A model generated the notes under the pieces. It was not told the DNA's origin, did not search any database, and saw only the letters and a program-made list of their open reading frames with translations. Positions 8,425 through 17,158 of a stretch of DNA of 21,163 nucleotides are shown here, one piece after another (within the stretch, counting starts at the first letter, position 1; the number at the start of each line of letters is the position of its first letter). Source of the DNA: Asterionellopsis glacialis (taxonomy: Eukaryota; Bacillariophyta; Plagiogrammaphyceae; Rhaphoneidales; Asterionellopsidaceae). The stretch covers positions 5,777 to 26,939 of the forward strand of contig WKLE02002697.1 of assembly GCA_014885115.2 (NCBI GenBank), written 5' to 3'. A program made the position numbers and the translations under genes.

Positions 8425-9424
8425 CTTTTGGATATGCAGAAAACTTGAAAATCAATTTTAATTTCAGCTTGATTCTCACTCTCACTCGTTCACTCTCTTT
8501 TGAACAGCCCCCAATGAAGAAAACAGATTCTTTATTTGTGGTCGATCGATTGTTTTAGTTGGAAATTCACGGCCATTCCATGTGCAGCACGGACAACGTC
8601 AAGAAGTCTCGAAAGCTTCTAGCCCAGGCACTGTTGATTGACCTGTATTACTCTCTCGTTTTCTTGTTCTCTCGACTTTCTTTTGTTTGCTTCTTTTCTC
8701 TATACTTTGTAGCTGTACTTTTCTCTTCGATCTCAACAAATTATAAACTCCGAAGCAAACTCCTTTTTTAAAAAAAATAGCTTCTTGTCCTACAGAAGCA
8801 AGCTATGTAGATGAATGTGCATGGAACAGAGCAAAAGATGCAGTTTCTGTAAAAACAGAAAAAAAGGAGCGCCTGAAAGATCTTGCAGTGTGTGGGTTTT
8901 TAGAGTTAGTCAAAGTAAAAATCAAAAAAGATATGGAATTTTTTTTCGTTCTTCTTGTGCATGATACAGATATCCAAAGTACAGAGGGTCCCGCAAAGTT
9001 CAAAAGTATACTGTACGTAGATTCAACATGGCTTCTGTACATACATGATACTCTGGTATCAGATCTACCAGATAATAATTCTTCTGGAGAGGTATCTTTC
9101 AGAAGATTTTGATACAGCCATCCTACTTAGTTCCTACTTTACAGGTAACAAGTAAGTACCACGTACAGCGAACCAGGTACACGCAAATAGAAACTTCAGG
9201 TGGGAAAGATACGAGTATCTCAGGTATCTTTCTTGAACTTCCAAGAATCCCGCCCAAATAACGCGGGACCCGAAACGAGGGATCTCTCTATTGCTTTCTA
9301 TTTTTACATTTTTAACTTGTGGATTACCGTATTTATTACTGTATTTTCATTTTCTTTTTTCGGTGACCACCCAAGATTTACGTTCGTCTCCATTTCAAAA
9401 ACAAGGAAAGAACAAGAAAACATC
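8425..9424. promoter_or_regulatory. 1-kb divergent intergenic region between the DMFase-like and DnaJ-X genes
   Basis: The genes on both sides point away from this interval, so it must contain both promoters. Directly upstream of the DMFase-like start is a strongly pyrimidine-rich tract on the plus strand (about 8465-8505). Palindrome-family words (GTACCACGTAC near 9155-9165, CCAGGTAC near 9173) sit about 250-270 bases upstream of the DnaJ start. No convincing TATA box or gene is visible. An open frame running into the DnaJ exon from 9200 lacks coding character before ATG 9425. Confidence 0.5.
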
Positions 9425-11370
9425 ATGACGAAAGGGTATCCAGCCAAGCAAACGGAACAACAGAAAAAGGAAGCTGACGAGGCAGCGAAAGAACTTCAAG
9501 AGTTGATTAATCGCAATCGACCCAAGAATGTTGTCGAGGGTACGACGCGTGGTGTGAGTAACATTGTGGGTGGTGCGGTAGGTGCTGCCGGACTTGTGGT
9601 ATTAATGCCAACGTTGGGATTAGCAGCAGGTGCTAAACATGGTGGTATTTTAGGTGGCGTTTTGGGAGTCGCTGGAGGTGCCGTCGTGGGTGTAGTTGGT
9701 GGTGCAGCTGTGGCTGTTGGAGGTACGTACATATTCTGTTTACATCATAATATTGGGTTGCGTGATTGTGTGTGCGTTTAATGAATTTGATACAACAATC
9801 GTTTCCATTATGATCCTTTCGATTCACACGCACAATGGCAATCCTATCGTATTATATTTCATTATAATGAACAGGTGTCCTTGGTGGAGTGGGTCAAGTT
9901 GTTTCTGGGATTATTGCCACACCTCAAGCCATGATTGCACCCTCTCAGGGGAAGTGGTGGAATGAAAATGAAGGTAAATGGATTAAAACCGACTTGCCCA
10001 AGGATTACGATAAGATTAAGGATCTACCCAAGGATGATATGGATATATTGGGGGATGCCACCAAGGAGGCCGATGAATCTGCGGCACAATCGACACGCAA
10101 CCTTGTGGGCAATGAAGTCAAGGATATGTATTATTATGATGCCTTGGAAATTGGTCCCGATGCCGATCCCTCGGCCATCAAACGCAAGTATTACATCTTG
10201 GCGCGAAAGTACCATCCCGATAAGGTGGGACATGACGATAAGGAAGCTGCGGATAAGTTTAAAGAAGTGGCAGAAGCGTACCAAGTATTGAGTGATCCTG
10301 ATTTGAGGAAACAATATGATAAGGAGGGTCGTGAGGGACTAAGTGCCGATAAGACAGACGTAGCACAGAGTGCACCGAAATTAGATCCTACTGTTCTCTT
10401 TGCCTTTTTATTTGGTTCGGATCAATTTACCGACTATGTAGGACGTCTTGCCACCGCAACCTCGGCAAGTATTGGTGATTCACCCAAGGTCAGTTCCGGT
10501 CAAGCACGTGAAATTCAACGTCGTCGTACAGTGCGTTTGGCGGTGAAATTGGCAGAGCGTTTAACCAAATGGACCGATTGTAAAGAGGATGATGCACAGT
10601 TGGAAACATGTAAAATTGCGTGGAAGACGGAAGCAGAAGAATTAAGTAAAGCCAGTTATGGTGTTCAACTTGTTCATTTAATTGGTCAGGTAAGTACTGT
10701 ACCTTTTTCCTGTTTCTCTATTATTTCTTTCCTTTGTTTTCATTATAGTATACTCACTTGTTAATATTCTTTCGTCTCCAATAATAATAACTATGCAACA
10801 ACATTGATAATACTATAGGTGTATTCCTTGGCAGCTGTCCAATTTTTAGGTTCCATGGAATCGGGTATTGGTATGCCATCCATTAGTAAGTGGGCCAAAT
10901 CCAAGGGTGCCAAATTTGATCAAGCCAAGAATAAGAATAAAAATCAAATGGATCAATTACGTGCTGGATTAGAAATGATGACGACACAAGCTGAAATTGC
11001 CAAACAAATGTCGGAAGCCACAACGGACGAAGAAAAACGGGCTGTCGAACAAAAGTTGGAGGAGGCAATGAGTCATAATTTGCTCAAGATTTTGTGGACC
11101 ACAACGGCTGTGGATATTACCAATACAATCCATGAAACTGTACAATTGGTCTTGTTTGATCAATCGGTCGATAAGGATACGAGGAAACTTCGTGGAAAGG
11201 GTCTCAAGGCATTGGGAGACATTTTTGTAGATTGCCCTGAACCACCCATGGCGGATGGTGAAGAAGAAAAGGATGCAAAGAAATTATACGAAGAAGCAGC
11301 ATTTGCAGCCATGCTTGAAACAATTAAACGTAAGGAAGAAGCTGCTAATGCTGCCAAGAAACCTCTTTAA
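9425..11370 (+). CDS. DnaJ-X cochaperone with glycine-rich N-terminal membrane-like segment
   Basis: Three exons: 9425-9722, 9875-10689 and 10819-11370, encoding 554 aa. The introns are 152 nt (GTACGT...CAG, phase 1) and 129 nt (GTAAGT...TAG, phase 0). Start at MTKGYPAKQT; the open frame before it is 5' leader. Residues 10-32 are charged helix. Residues 42-118 are a long Gly/Ala/Val-rich hydrophobic segment with many GxxxG steps, likely glycine-zipper helices that insert in or lie on a membrane. The J domain is at about 185-253, with the HPD motif (KYHPDK, 213-215) that stimulates Hsp70 ATPase. After it, residues 269-420 match the DnaJ-X domain (LDPTVLFAFLFGSDQFTDYV). No zinc-finger or Gly/Phe region is present, so this is a class C (type III) J protein, like yeast Caj1/Djp1 and plant DnaJ-X proteins. 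The organelle cannot be assigned. Confidence 0.9.
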
Positions 11371-11731
11371 AAGAGAGCCAAGTTCAAGTTGTTTTTTAGT
11401 GAAATAAGGAGCTCGGTACAAGCGCTTCATCTGCCAATGCGTGTGATAGCTTTGAATGTTTGGTTTACAACAATGCACATACCCCCTCCCCGGGGGCATG
11501 TGCTGGGAAACTTGAACGATTCATGTGTGTAATATGTTATCGAAAGTGGCGTATGCCGATTCTACAACAAAAAAGTAAGCATAGCGATATGATTGATTTG
11601 TAGAAGTAGTATTTTTATTTTCAAATAGTAATATGATTGTGCAAATTCCAAATCTAGAGAATGTCAAATATCTAGGAGGTAACAAGGATGACACTGGTGA
11701 GTGGCTCACGCCGCAACCACTACTTTGCTCT
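11371..11731. other. Intergenic stretch downstream of the DnaJ-X gene
   Basis: No gene is visible. This is the 3' flank of the DnaJ-X gene and, on the other strand, of the broken hydrolase: the two converge here. The one clear structure is the GC-rich hairpin at 11475-11503, listed separately. Confidence 0.5.
11475..11503. repeat. GC-rich hairpin in the DnaJ-X 3' flank
   Basis: GCACATACCCCC (11475-11486) pairs with GGGGGCATGTGC (11492-11503) over 12 positions with one A/C mismatch, around a 5-nt loop (TCCCC). It lies about 105 nt past the DnaJ-X stop codon, in or just past the probable 3' UTR. It could act in 3'-end formation or message stability; no function is demonstrated. Confidence 0.6.
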
Positions 11732-12400
11732 CTATCGTTGGGTGGTACCAAAAAGATAGGATGTAATTTGTGGAGCAACTTTTCCATAAATTGCCTTGCC
11801 ATCTCTATCAAAGATATGGCCACAATTTTCAACTGTTACAAATTCAATAGCATTGCTATCAGAGTAAAGTCCTTACCCCTTGCATGGGTACAGATATGAT
11901 CTTGATCAGGCCAAAACACCAAACGGTCAGCGTTAGGATCGATATCATGTTGGGCTACCATGGCATAGTGGAATTTGGAATTTGGTTGTATCATGGTGTC
12001 TCTCAATGATTGTGTCATCTTTTCAAAGTAATGAGAAGGCGTATTGCGTTCCCGATCACGAATGATAGGTTCTAGGAATACCTTGGGAAGTGGGTTCTTT
12101 TTGGTACGATCAGGAGTCGACGTTTTACGAAGAAATTCGTTCAACTCTGTTCGTGTTTCAAAGCAATGATTTGCTTTACCACCATTTGCCATATCGTTTA
12201 AATATGACGCTGACATGCAAGATTGAAAGCCAGGTGAAACTAACACAGACTTACGAATGATTTCGGGATGATCTTGATAAAGGATATAGGCAATTGCACC
12301 ACCCATACTATATCCAAGAATATCACATGATTCGATGTTTAAGGCCTCTATGAATTGTTCCATCGTTTCGATCATTGCGTCACTTGTGGGATGTTCGTAT
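11732..12400 (-). pseudogene. Broken alpha/beta hydrolase, N-terminally truncated and frame-shifted
   Basis: The readable part contains MIETMEQFIEALNIESCDIL followed by the nucleophile elbow GYSMGG. After that come a lid-like middle and LVFWPDQD, the usual place of the acidic catalytic residue. The frame then hits a stop at 11836-11838. One base off, from about 11865 downward, the sequence continues as DSNAIEFVTVENCGHIFDRD to a stop at 11732-11734. That supplies the expected catalytic histidine (CGH). A one-base loss near 11860-11866 explains it better than splicing, because the frame-corrected sequence makes sense right up to the break. The front of the fold, including the first strands and the oxyanion HG motif, is missing. 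Coding character fades near 12400, where propeller sequence on the other strand begins; the minus frame stays open to 12471 without an ATG there. ABHD6/MhpC-like esterases are the nearest comparison. Confidence 0.7.
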
Positions 12401-13555
12401 CCTTGAGGATGGCGATAATGGTCACTGGAACCAAAGAGGAGAGTTATTGGAGTCTGATAATCATGGAGAAGTTATTGATGTATCCAAAGGCGGAAAGATC
12501 ATAGCAGCGGGAATCCAATTTTTTCCGAGGATCAGGGTTCTGCTTGCATTTATCGTTGGAATTGAATCGAGTGGAATAGATTAGGAGAATGTATTTTTGG
12601 GCAGGAAGGTCTTGGAGATAGTTATGAGGACCCATCAGGTGATCACTTTGGTTCTTCACTGGCTCTTGCAAAGAATGGCTTCAAACTTGTTGTATGCACA
12701 ACACAGTACTGGACAAAATATCCTGGTTACTGTAATGTCTATGACTGGTCAGATTTTTTGTGGAAGAAGCAAGGAGAAGACATTATTGGTGAAAAAACTC
12801 ATTCTGAATTTGGTCATGTAGGATGGTCAGTGTCAGTTTCAGAAGATGGAAATAATATTGCTGTCGGAACACTGCTAGGTGACTACTTTATGTTTAAAAA
12901 GTGGGACAATATATTGCAAAAGTGGGTTACAAAAGGAAGTATCGTGAAAGGAGAAGGCAAATTCACAAACATGATGTACAGAGGAACTGTATCTCTTGCT
13001 TCTCAAAATGCAGGTGTTGTTGCTGTAGGATCTCCCGTTGAGGGAATTCGGACTACCGCGGACAGTGAAGATTCTCCAGAAGAATATGATGAAGGAGCTT
13101 TGAAGAAAAGCATTAAAGAGACTTCTGCTTCAGTCTATGTGTATGAATATGGTAAAGAAAAAGGTTGGGTACAACGGGGTGCAAAAATTGAAGGTCTAGC
13201 TAAAGGATATTCGTCTGTTCTATCTCTAGCCACATCCTCTGATGGATCAAGGATTGTAGTGGGTGTATCCAAGAAAAAGTCAGAATACAAGGATGACTTT
13301 TTTGGTTATTCTTACCCTTCTTGCGAATCTGCCGATTCTCATGATTCATTGCAAGGCTGCACTTATGAGTTTCAGGATGTAATTTTGTTTGAATGGGATG
13401 GGGCTGAGTGGATTCAAATTGGCCAAGGCCTTGAAGGTGCGGAAGTTATTGATGTTGCAATTTCAAATGATGGCACGGTCCTAGTGTTGACAAGGGGTGG
13501 ACACCCACATCATCAGAAACTACAAACTGTGGTTTATAGGCTGCAAGAGAAGTAA
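12400..13555 (+). pseudogene. Broken beta-propeller repeat protein, N-terminus missing
   Basis: The repeats have the form 'W.QRG..L ... VDVS..G..IAAG', seen as HWNQRGELLESDNHGEVIDV, then SVSVSEDGNNIAVGT, LATSSDGSRIVVG and VAISNDGTVLVL. These are blades of a WD40/FG-GAP-like propeller of a kind common in diatom gene families. Two lesions break it. A one-base loss near 12510-12512 moves the reading from one frame to another (...IIAAG then NPIFSEDQGSACIYRWN). A TGA at 12563-12565 then interrupts '...YRWN*IEWNRLGE', where a single substitution would explain the stop. After that the frame is open to TAA 13553-13555. No start methionine or signal peptide remains. A read-through or downstream start could still yield a shorter protein of about 265-330 aa, but I favour a pseudogene. 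Confidence 0.7.
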
Positions 13556-14209
13556 CGGAGAGCTGGCTTTTGGATCATTTGTTACCATTTCATGGTGATA
13601 TGCATAAAGCACACAAGTTCAAAACATCACTACTACAATAGTTTGAATAAATTTTCAACCTCTCCGTACTTTCTGAATTTGAAGACATCCCATGACAAAA
13701 TTTGTAATGGGAACTGATTGTTGACAGTTCTGACAGCATGTGTATTGATAGTAACAACAGTGATAGCACAACCTGCTAGTCTACTACAAAATGATGTTAG
13801 TTTACTCAAAAACATTTTCAAGTATTTTGCGCCATGTACCTGGTACAGACATTACGTATGTCCTACCAATATTTGCGGCCTGGTATTTTGCCTTGATTTT
13901 TTATGCGAGCTCGTACATCTCTAAAAATTCGAAAATATTATTTTTCTCGAACAGAATGTTGTATTGGAATTACGTCACTGGTGTCATTGCTCACTTTTTC
14001 TACGTAGGACTACTGTACGGCATGTACGACTCGACCAGAACAGTCAGAATACAGTACCTGGTAGTTGTGCTTCTCAAAAAGAAATTCTCGTAATGTTCTT
14101 TAGAATACTAACTTCTCCTACTACTTGATATAACCTTCTCAAAAGAAGAAAGACTCTATTAATCGTATCACGAGCGACAAAGAAACTCTAGAGGAAAACT
14201 TAGAATACC
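13556..14209. other. Intergenic region with palindromes and a doubtful small ORF
   Basis: This is the 3' flank of the propeller pseudogene and the upstream region of the small membrane-protein gene at 14210. TGTACC-T-GGTACA at 13835-13847 is a perfect inverted repeat around one base, and GTACCTGGTA recurs at 14054-14063. The only open frame of interest is listed separately. Confidence 0.5.
13791..14093 (+). CDS. Possible 100-aa two-span membrane protein (doubtful)
   Basis: The frame begins ATGATG and encodes two hydrophobic stretches, about residues 22-43 (ITYVLPIFAAWYFALIFYAS) and 59-78 (YWNYVTGVIAHFFYVGLLYG), ending in a basic tail LLKKKFS. This would suit a small membrane protein. Against it, I recognise no family, the region is A+T rich so hydrophobic ORFs arise by chance, and two copies of the dispersed palindrome lie within the frame. 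Confidence 0.25.
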   Translation: MMLVYSKTFSSILRHVPGTDITYVLPIFAAWYFALIFYASSYISKNSKILFFSNRMLYWNYVTGVIAHFFYVGLLYGMYDSTRTVRIQYLVVVLLKKKFS

Positions 14210-14539
14210 ATGTCCAGTAACAAAATCGCTCCCACGGTGGGTGTTCCGATTGATGCTGTCGACGACACGCTTAAGAAGGACACAACCGTTGTGATAGCTG
14301 TAAAAACAGAAGACGAAGGTGTCGTGGAACAAAATAAAGAATCGAGCAGTGACATCCGGCGCAAGAAGATAATCTTTGCGTGTATTATGATACTTTATTT
14401 TGTCGTTGCCATTATTATTCTTACGACCACATTGACAAAGCTCGGTGACAGTTCTGATAGCGACAGTGGTGATAGTAGCAGCAGCAGCAGCAGCAGCAGC
14501 AGTATGGACAGTCAGGACATTGACACCACTTCTAAGTAA
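14210..14539 (+). CDS. Small single-pass membrane protein with poly-Ser C-terminus
   Basis: 109 aa, ATG at 14210, no intron visible. The polar, acidic N-terminus (about residues 1-50) is followed by a basic stop-transfer cluster (RRKK) and one strong transmembrane helix (IIFACIMILYFVVAIIILTT, about 54-73). The short tail beyond it is Ser/Asp-rich, with ten consecutive serines encoded by AGT-(AGC)8-AGT. Positive residues before the helix favour the N-terminus inside and the Ser-rich tail in the lumen or outside. No family is recognised. The clear polar/TM/low-complexity layout and the good start make it a likely real gene, upstream of nothing obviously related. Confidence 0.6.
   Translation: MSSNKIAPTVGVPIDAVDDTLKKDTTVVIAVKTEDEGVVEQNKESSSDIRRKKIIFACIMILYFVVAIIILTTTLTKLGDSSDSDSGDSSSSSSSSSSMDSQDIDTTSK
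14477..14500. repeat. (AGC)8 microsatellite in coding sequence
   Basis: Eight perfect AGC triplets in the Ser reading frame of the small membrane protein. Such a tract is prone to length change by whole codons. Confidence 0.85.
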
Positions 14540-15680
14540 AAGTTGAATAATGCAATGTTACATCATGTCAGGGCGATCTCCCGAGGGCACAACGAACGAA
14601 ACATACATATTTGGAAGATATATTTGGAGGCTTGGATCAAGATTGTATGTCATCATAAATATCTACATTTGATATATTACGCTTTCAGCGGTAGAGAAAA
14701 ACGACAGAAACCCACAATTTCTTTTTATAGCTTGCATATTAATTTAGTATAAATCTTTATTAATTAATTGATCTGTTACTATTTCCCTTAACAAGTGCAG
14801 ACAGTGTCAATGCCTTTTTTTGGATTTGTGGAGTGCCATGACTGAAGAAATCTGAAAAGGCATTTTTAAGTAAAATGATCAGAATTTCGGCCAAACACTA
14901 GTGCTCCCTGTATCTTCAGTGTAATATGAATGAGTTTTACATATAATTTTGTGGTCTTGGCATATCTTTGTCGTTGTATACACCGATGAAGCTGCTTTCA
15001 CCTTTTTAATAATGATCTGCATGAGTCATCCGCAGTGTAGAAAAAAAAATTGGCATTTTGATGTGAAATACTTGCAATAGTATTCTGCATACTGTTATCA
15101 TGGATTGTCATAGATTGTTTTATGACATGTGGGGAGCTATTTAAGAATTACTTCTGACAAAAAAGCAAGAATTTGCATTTGCGCAAAGTACAGATATATT
15201 CGTAGGACCTTTCTTTAAAAAAAGTTTCAGAAAGCTCGGTCGAAAGAACATTTCTTTTAGAGCGTACCGCCTCTTCATGAATGAATATATTTGTTGATGC
15301 AAGGTATTGCAACTTTCATATTCTGGATACAAAAGAATTTTTGTAAATGAAACATGCCTCATGTTCAACACTATTTATTATTTGTCTCCCCCGCCCCAAT
15401 CTCAAAATCGGCTTGTGACAAACTCGAACGTTTCTGGAACTACTCTTCTTCATACCATTCCAGTGTAGACATATTAGAGATGAAGTTTAATAATATTCAA
15501 ATCAGGCATGAGACGGAATGTGCGCGATTATTCGTACTGTATGGTTTTTTCCGAGAAGCGCGCCACTATTAGAGATGGAGAGTTGAACACAATGCGCATG
15601 CGGACAGACAGTCTCAGAATCTGGTAAAAAAACAGTTCTCAGATTGTGTTCAAAAAACATAGTGATTGTACCTTTTGACA
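14540..15680. other. 1.1-kb intergenic stretch, no gene recognised
   Basis: Small open frames on both strands here show no coding character. AATGCCTTTT (about 14804) and AAAAGGCATT (about 14856) form an inverted repeat of 10 bp about 40 bases apart. A sequence near 14892-14914 (CACTAGTGCTCCCTG followed by TA) looks like a transposon end, but no partner was found. The last 100 bases must hold the promoter of the FN3 gene. Confidence 0.5.
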
Positions 15681-16421
15681 ATGACAGAAGTTGCGCCTAA
15701 ACCTGACTTTGTCACGGCTGTTGAGGTGGGTGCATCATTTCATTTTCACTGGAATAATGATCTTTTTCCAGATGTCTCTATAGGCCTTATCTTGTACGGT
15801 GACAGATTGAACCGCAAGAACAGCAAGAAGATTCATACCTAGTGGCTTGTCGTCCACGGAAAAAATGACGGAAAGCACTTTAAGATGTATTTTTGTGGGA
15901 ATATCGAATGAGATATCTTATATGCAATTTTTTTGCTGTTTCGTGGTGCTCATTGATTTAATATTTAATGAAGTAATCTGAGCCTAACCCTGCCGTATTT
16001 CGATGGAACAAACGAACAAAATAATGGTGTTTGCGATTAATTGGTGTCCAACGATGATACAATTATATACGTACGAGTATTTCACTCACAATTTGTTTTT
16101 TCTTTGTCATAACTTGCTCATGTTCAACAGACAGAAATCACTGTCGAATTCCCTGCTGCTGGTGATGTAAGCGAGTACGAATTGCAGTGGAAGCCTTATC
16201 CAGCTAGCTGGGAAACTGGAGCAAAGTCAAAGAATGTTTCTGTCTCTGGTAAAAAGACCAAGTCGGTAATTACTGATCTTGAACCTGGTACCACCTATTG
16301 CATCCGATTAGCTTGTAAAGATGCGACTGGACGATCTGGAGAACCTGGTCAAGAGCTCATTGTCGATACTGAACAAGTTGGTTGCACTCCGCAAGAGAAA
16401 TCTTGCTGTACCATATTGTAG
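15681..16421 (+). CDS. Fibronectin type III domain protein with C-terminal CaaX prenylation signal
   Basis: Two exons: 15681-15725 (15 codons, MTEVAPKPDFVTAVE) and 16131-16421, giving 111 aa. The 405-nt intron (GTGGGT donor, T-rich tract, CAACAG acceptor, phase 0) is the longest in the window. Reading straight on from exon 1 stops at 15841-15843. Residues about 6-95 form one fibronectin-III fold: ITVEFPAAGDVSEYELQWKP, then VITDLEPGTTYCIRLACKDA, then GRSGEPGQELIVDT. The protein ends SCCTIL. The last four residues, CTIL, fit a CaaX box, and Leu at the end favours geranylgeranylation; the Cys before it could also be acylated. So this is probably a cytosolic FN3 adaptor tethered to a membrane. 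No signal peptide is present, consistent with that. Partner and pathway are unknown. Confidence 0.8.
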
Positions 16422-17158
16422 AAAGAAATGTTTCACACGCACGTTGCTTTGTATGTCTTTCGAAAAACATTTTTTTGAATTCCATGGCAGTTGATGAAGA
16501 AAAAACAGATCAGTTTCCTACTGGTCAAAACTTTTGAGGTCAATTAGCTCTTTGAAAAGATCTTTATATGTTATTTTTAAAAGTAGATTTATCAACATTT
16601 TATACCCTGTACTCGAATATGTGTATGGAGGTTTGCACTCTACTTGTCTAGAAAACAGAATGGCCATGGTCGAATATGAAGTCGTTTCTCCTTTGTATCT
16701 CTGTTACACCAAGTCCGACCTTAGCCTTCTGTCTTGAGATCGCATGTTGACATTATTGTGACATAATGTTGTCTTGTGTTCACCTTCCCTAGTCGCGAGA
16801 GAGATACTAAAAATAAGTTGGGTCTGATCAACTTTAGTTTTCCAAAACTAGAAAAATTGTCGGGAAGGATAAGCTCAAGTCAATAGCAATCACGAGGAAC
16901 TTGTCAAAGTATCGAAGTCAAAATATATGTGGCTGTAGACCCCTTGAAACATCTAAAAAACCCATCAGGATTAAATGAAAAACAATGTATTGTCGAAGTA
17001 CAATTGAAGGGTTTAAATAGTTCTAACTTCTAATCTAAGCCTAAAAAGTAAGAAATGAAATAACTAGAATTTCTCTCTATGTAATATAAAGAAATGAAAG
17101 ATAAATGAACTTCCACGGTATAAATTTCAGATTGTTGTGGTCTGTATTTTTGGTTCAT
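16422..17158. other. 737-bp intergenic stretch between convergent genes
   Basis: The FN3 gene and the metallophosphoesterase gene converge here, so only 3' flanks are expected. It is A+T rich. A 67-aa frame at 16534 has no ATG-supported coding character. Nothing else is seen. Confidence 0.55.

Noticed and set aside
9200..9424. N-terminal extension of the DnaJ-X protein from an ATG at 9200
   Set aside because: The translated extension is hydrophobic/basic, with composition like the A+T-rich leader, and does not resemble the family; ATG 9425 gives a clean charged N-terminus.
9496..9732. Pro/Thr/Ala-rich minus-strand frame opposite the DnaJ-X exon 1
   Set aside because: It is the antisense shadow of the glycine/valine-rich segment; GGN codons read backwards give Pro and Thr.
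11821..11875. A 44-nt intron (GTAAGG...CAG) in the hydrolase gene
   Set aside because: Splice-like ends exist, but the skipped bases encode a sensible continuation (DSNAIEFVT before VENCGH) in a shifted frame, so a one-base loss fits better.
14885..14916. Possible right end of a TA-flanked transposon (GGCCAAACACTAGTGCTCCCTG then TA)
   Set aside because: The inverted partner was looked for through the preceding 1.3 kb and not found, so it cannot be called an element.
15141..15572. Open frames of 76 (-) and 72 (+) aa
   Set aside because: Short, no motifs, and they differ in no way from random A+T-rich sequence.
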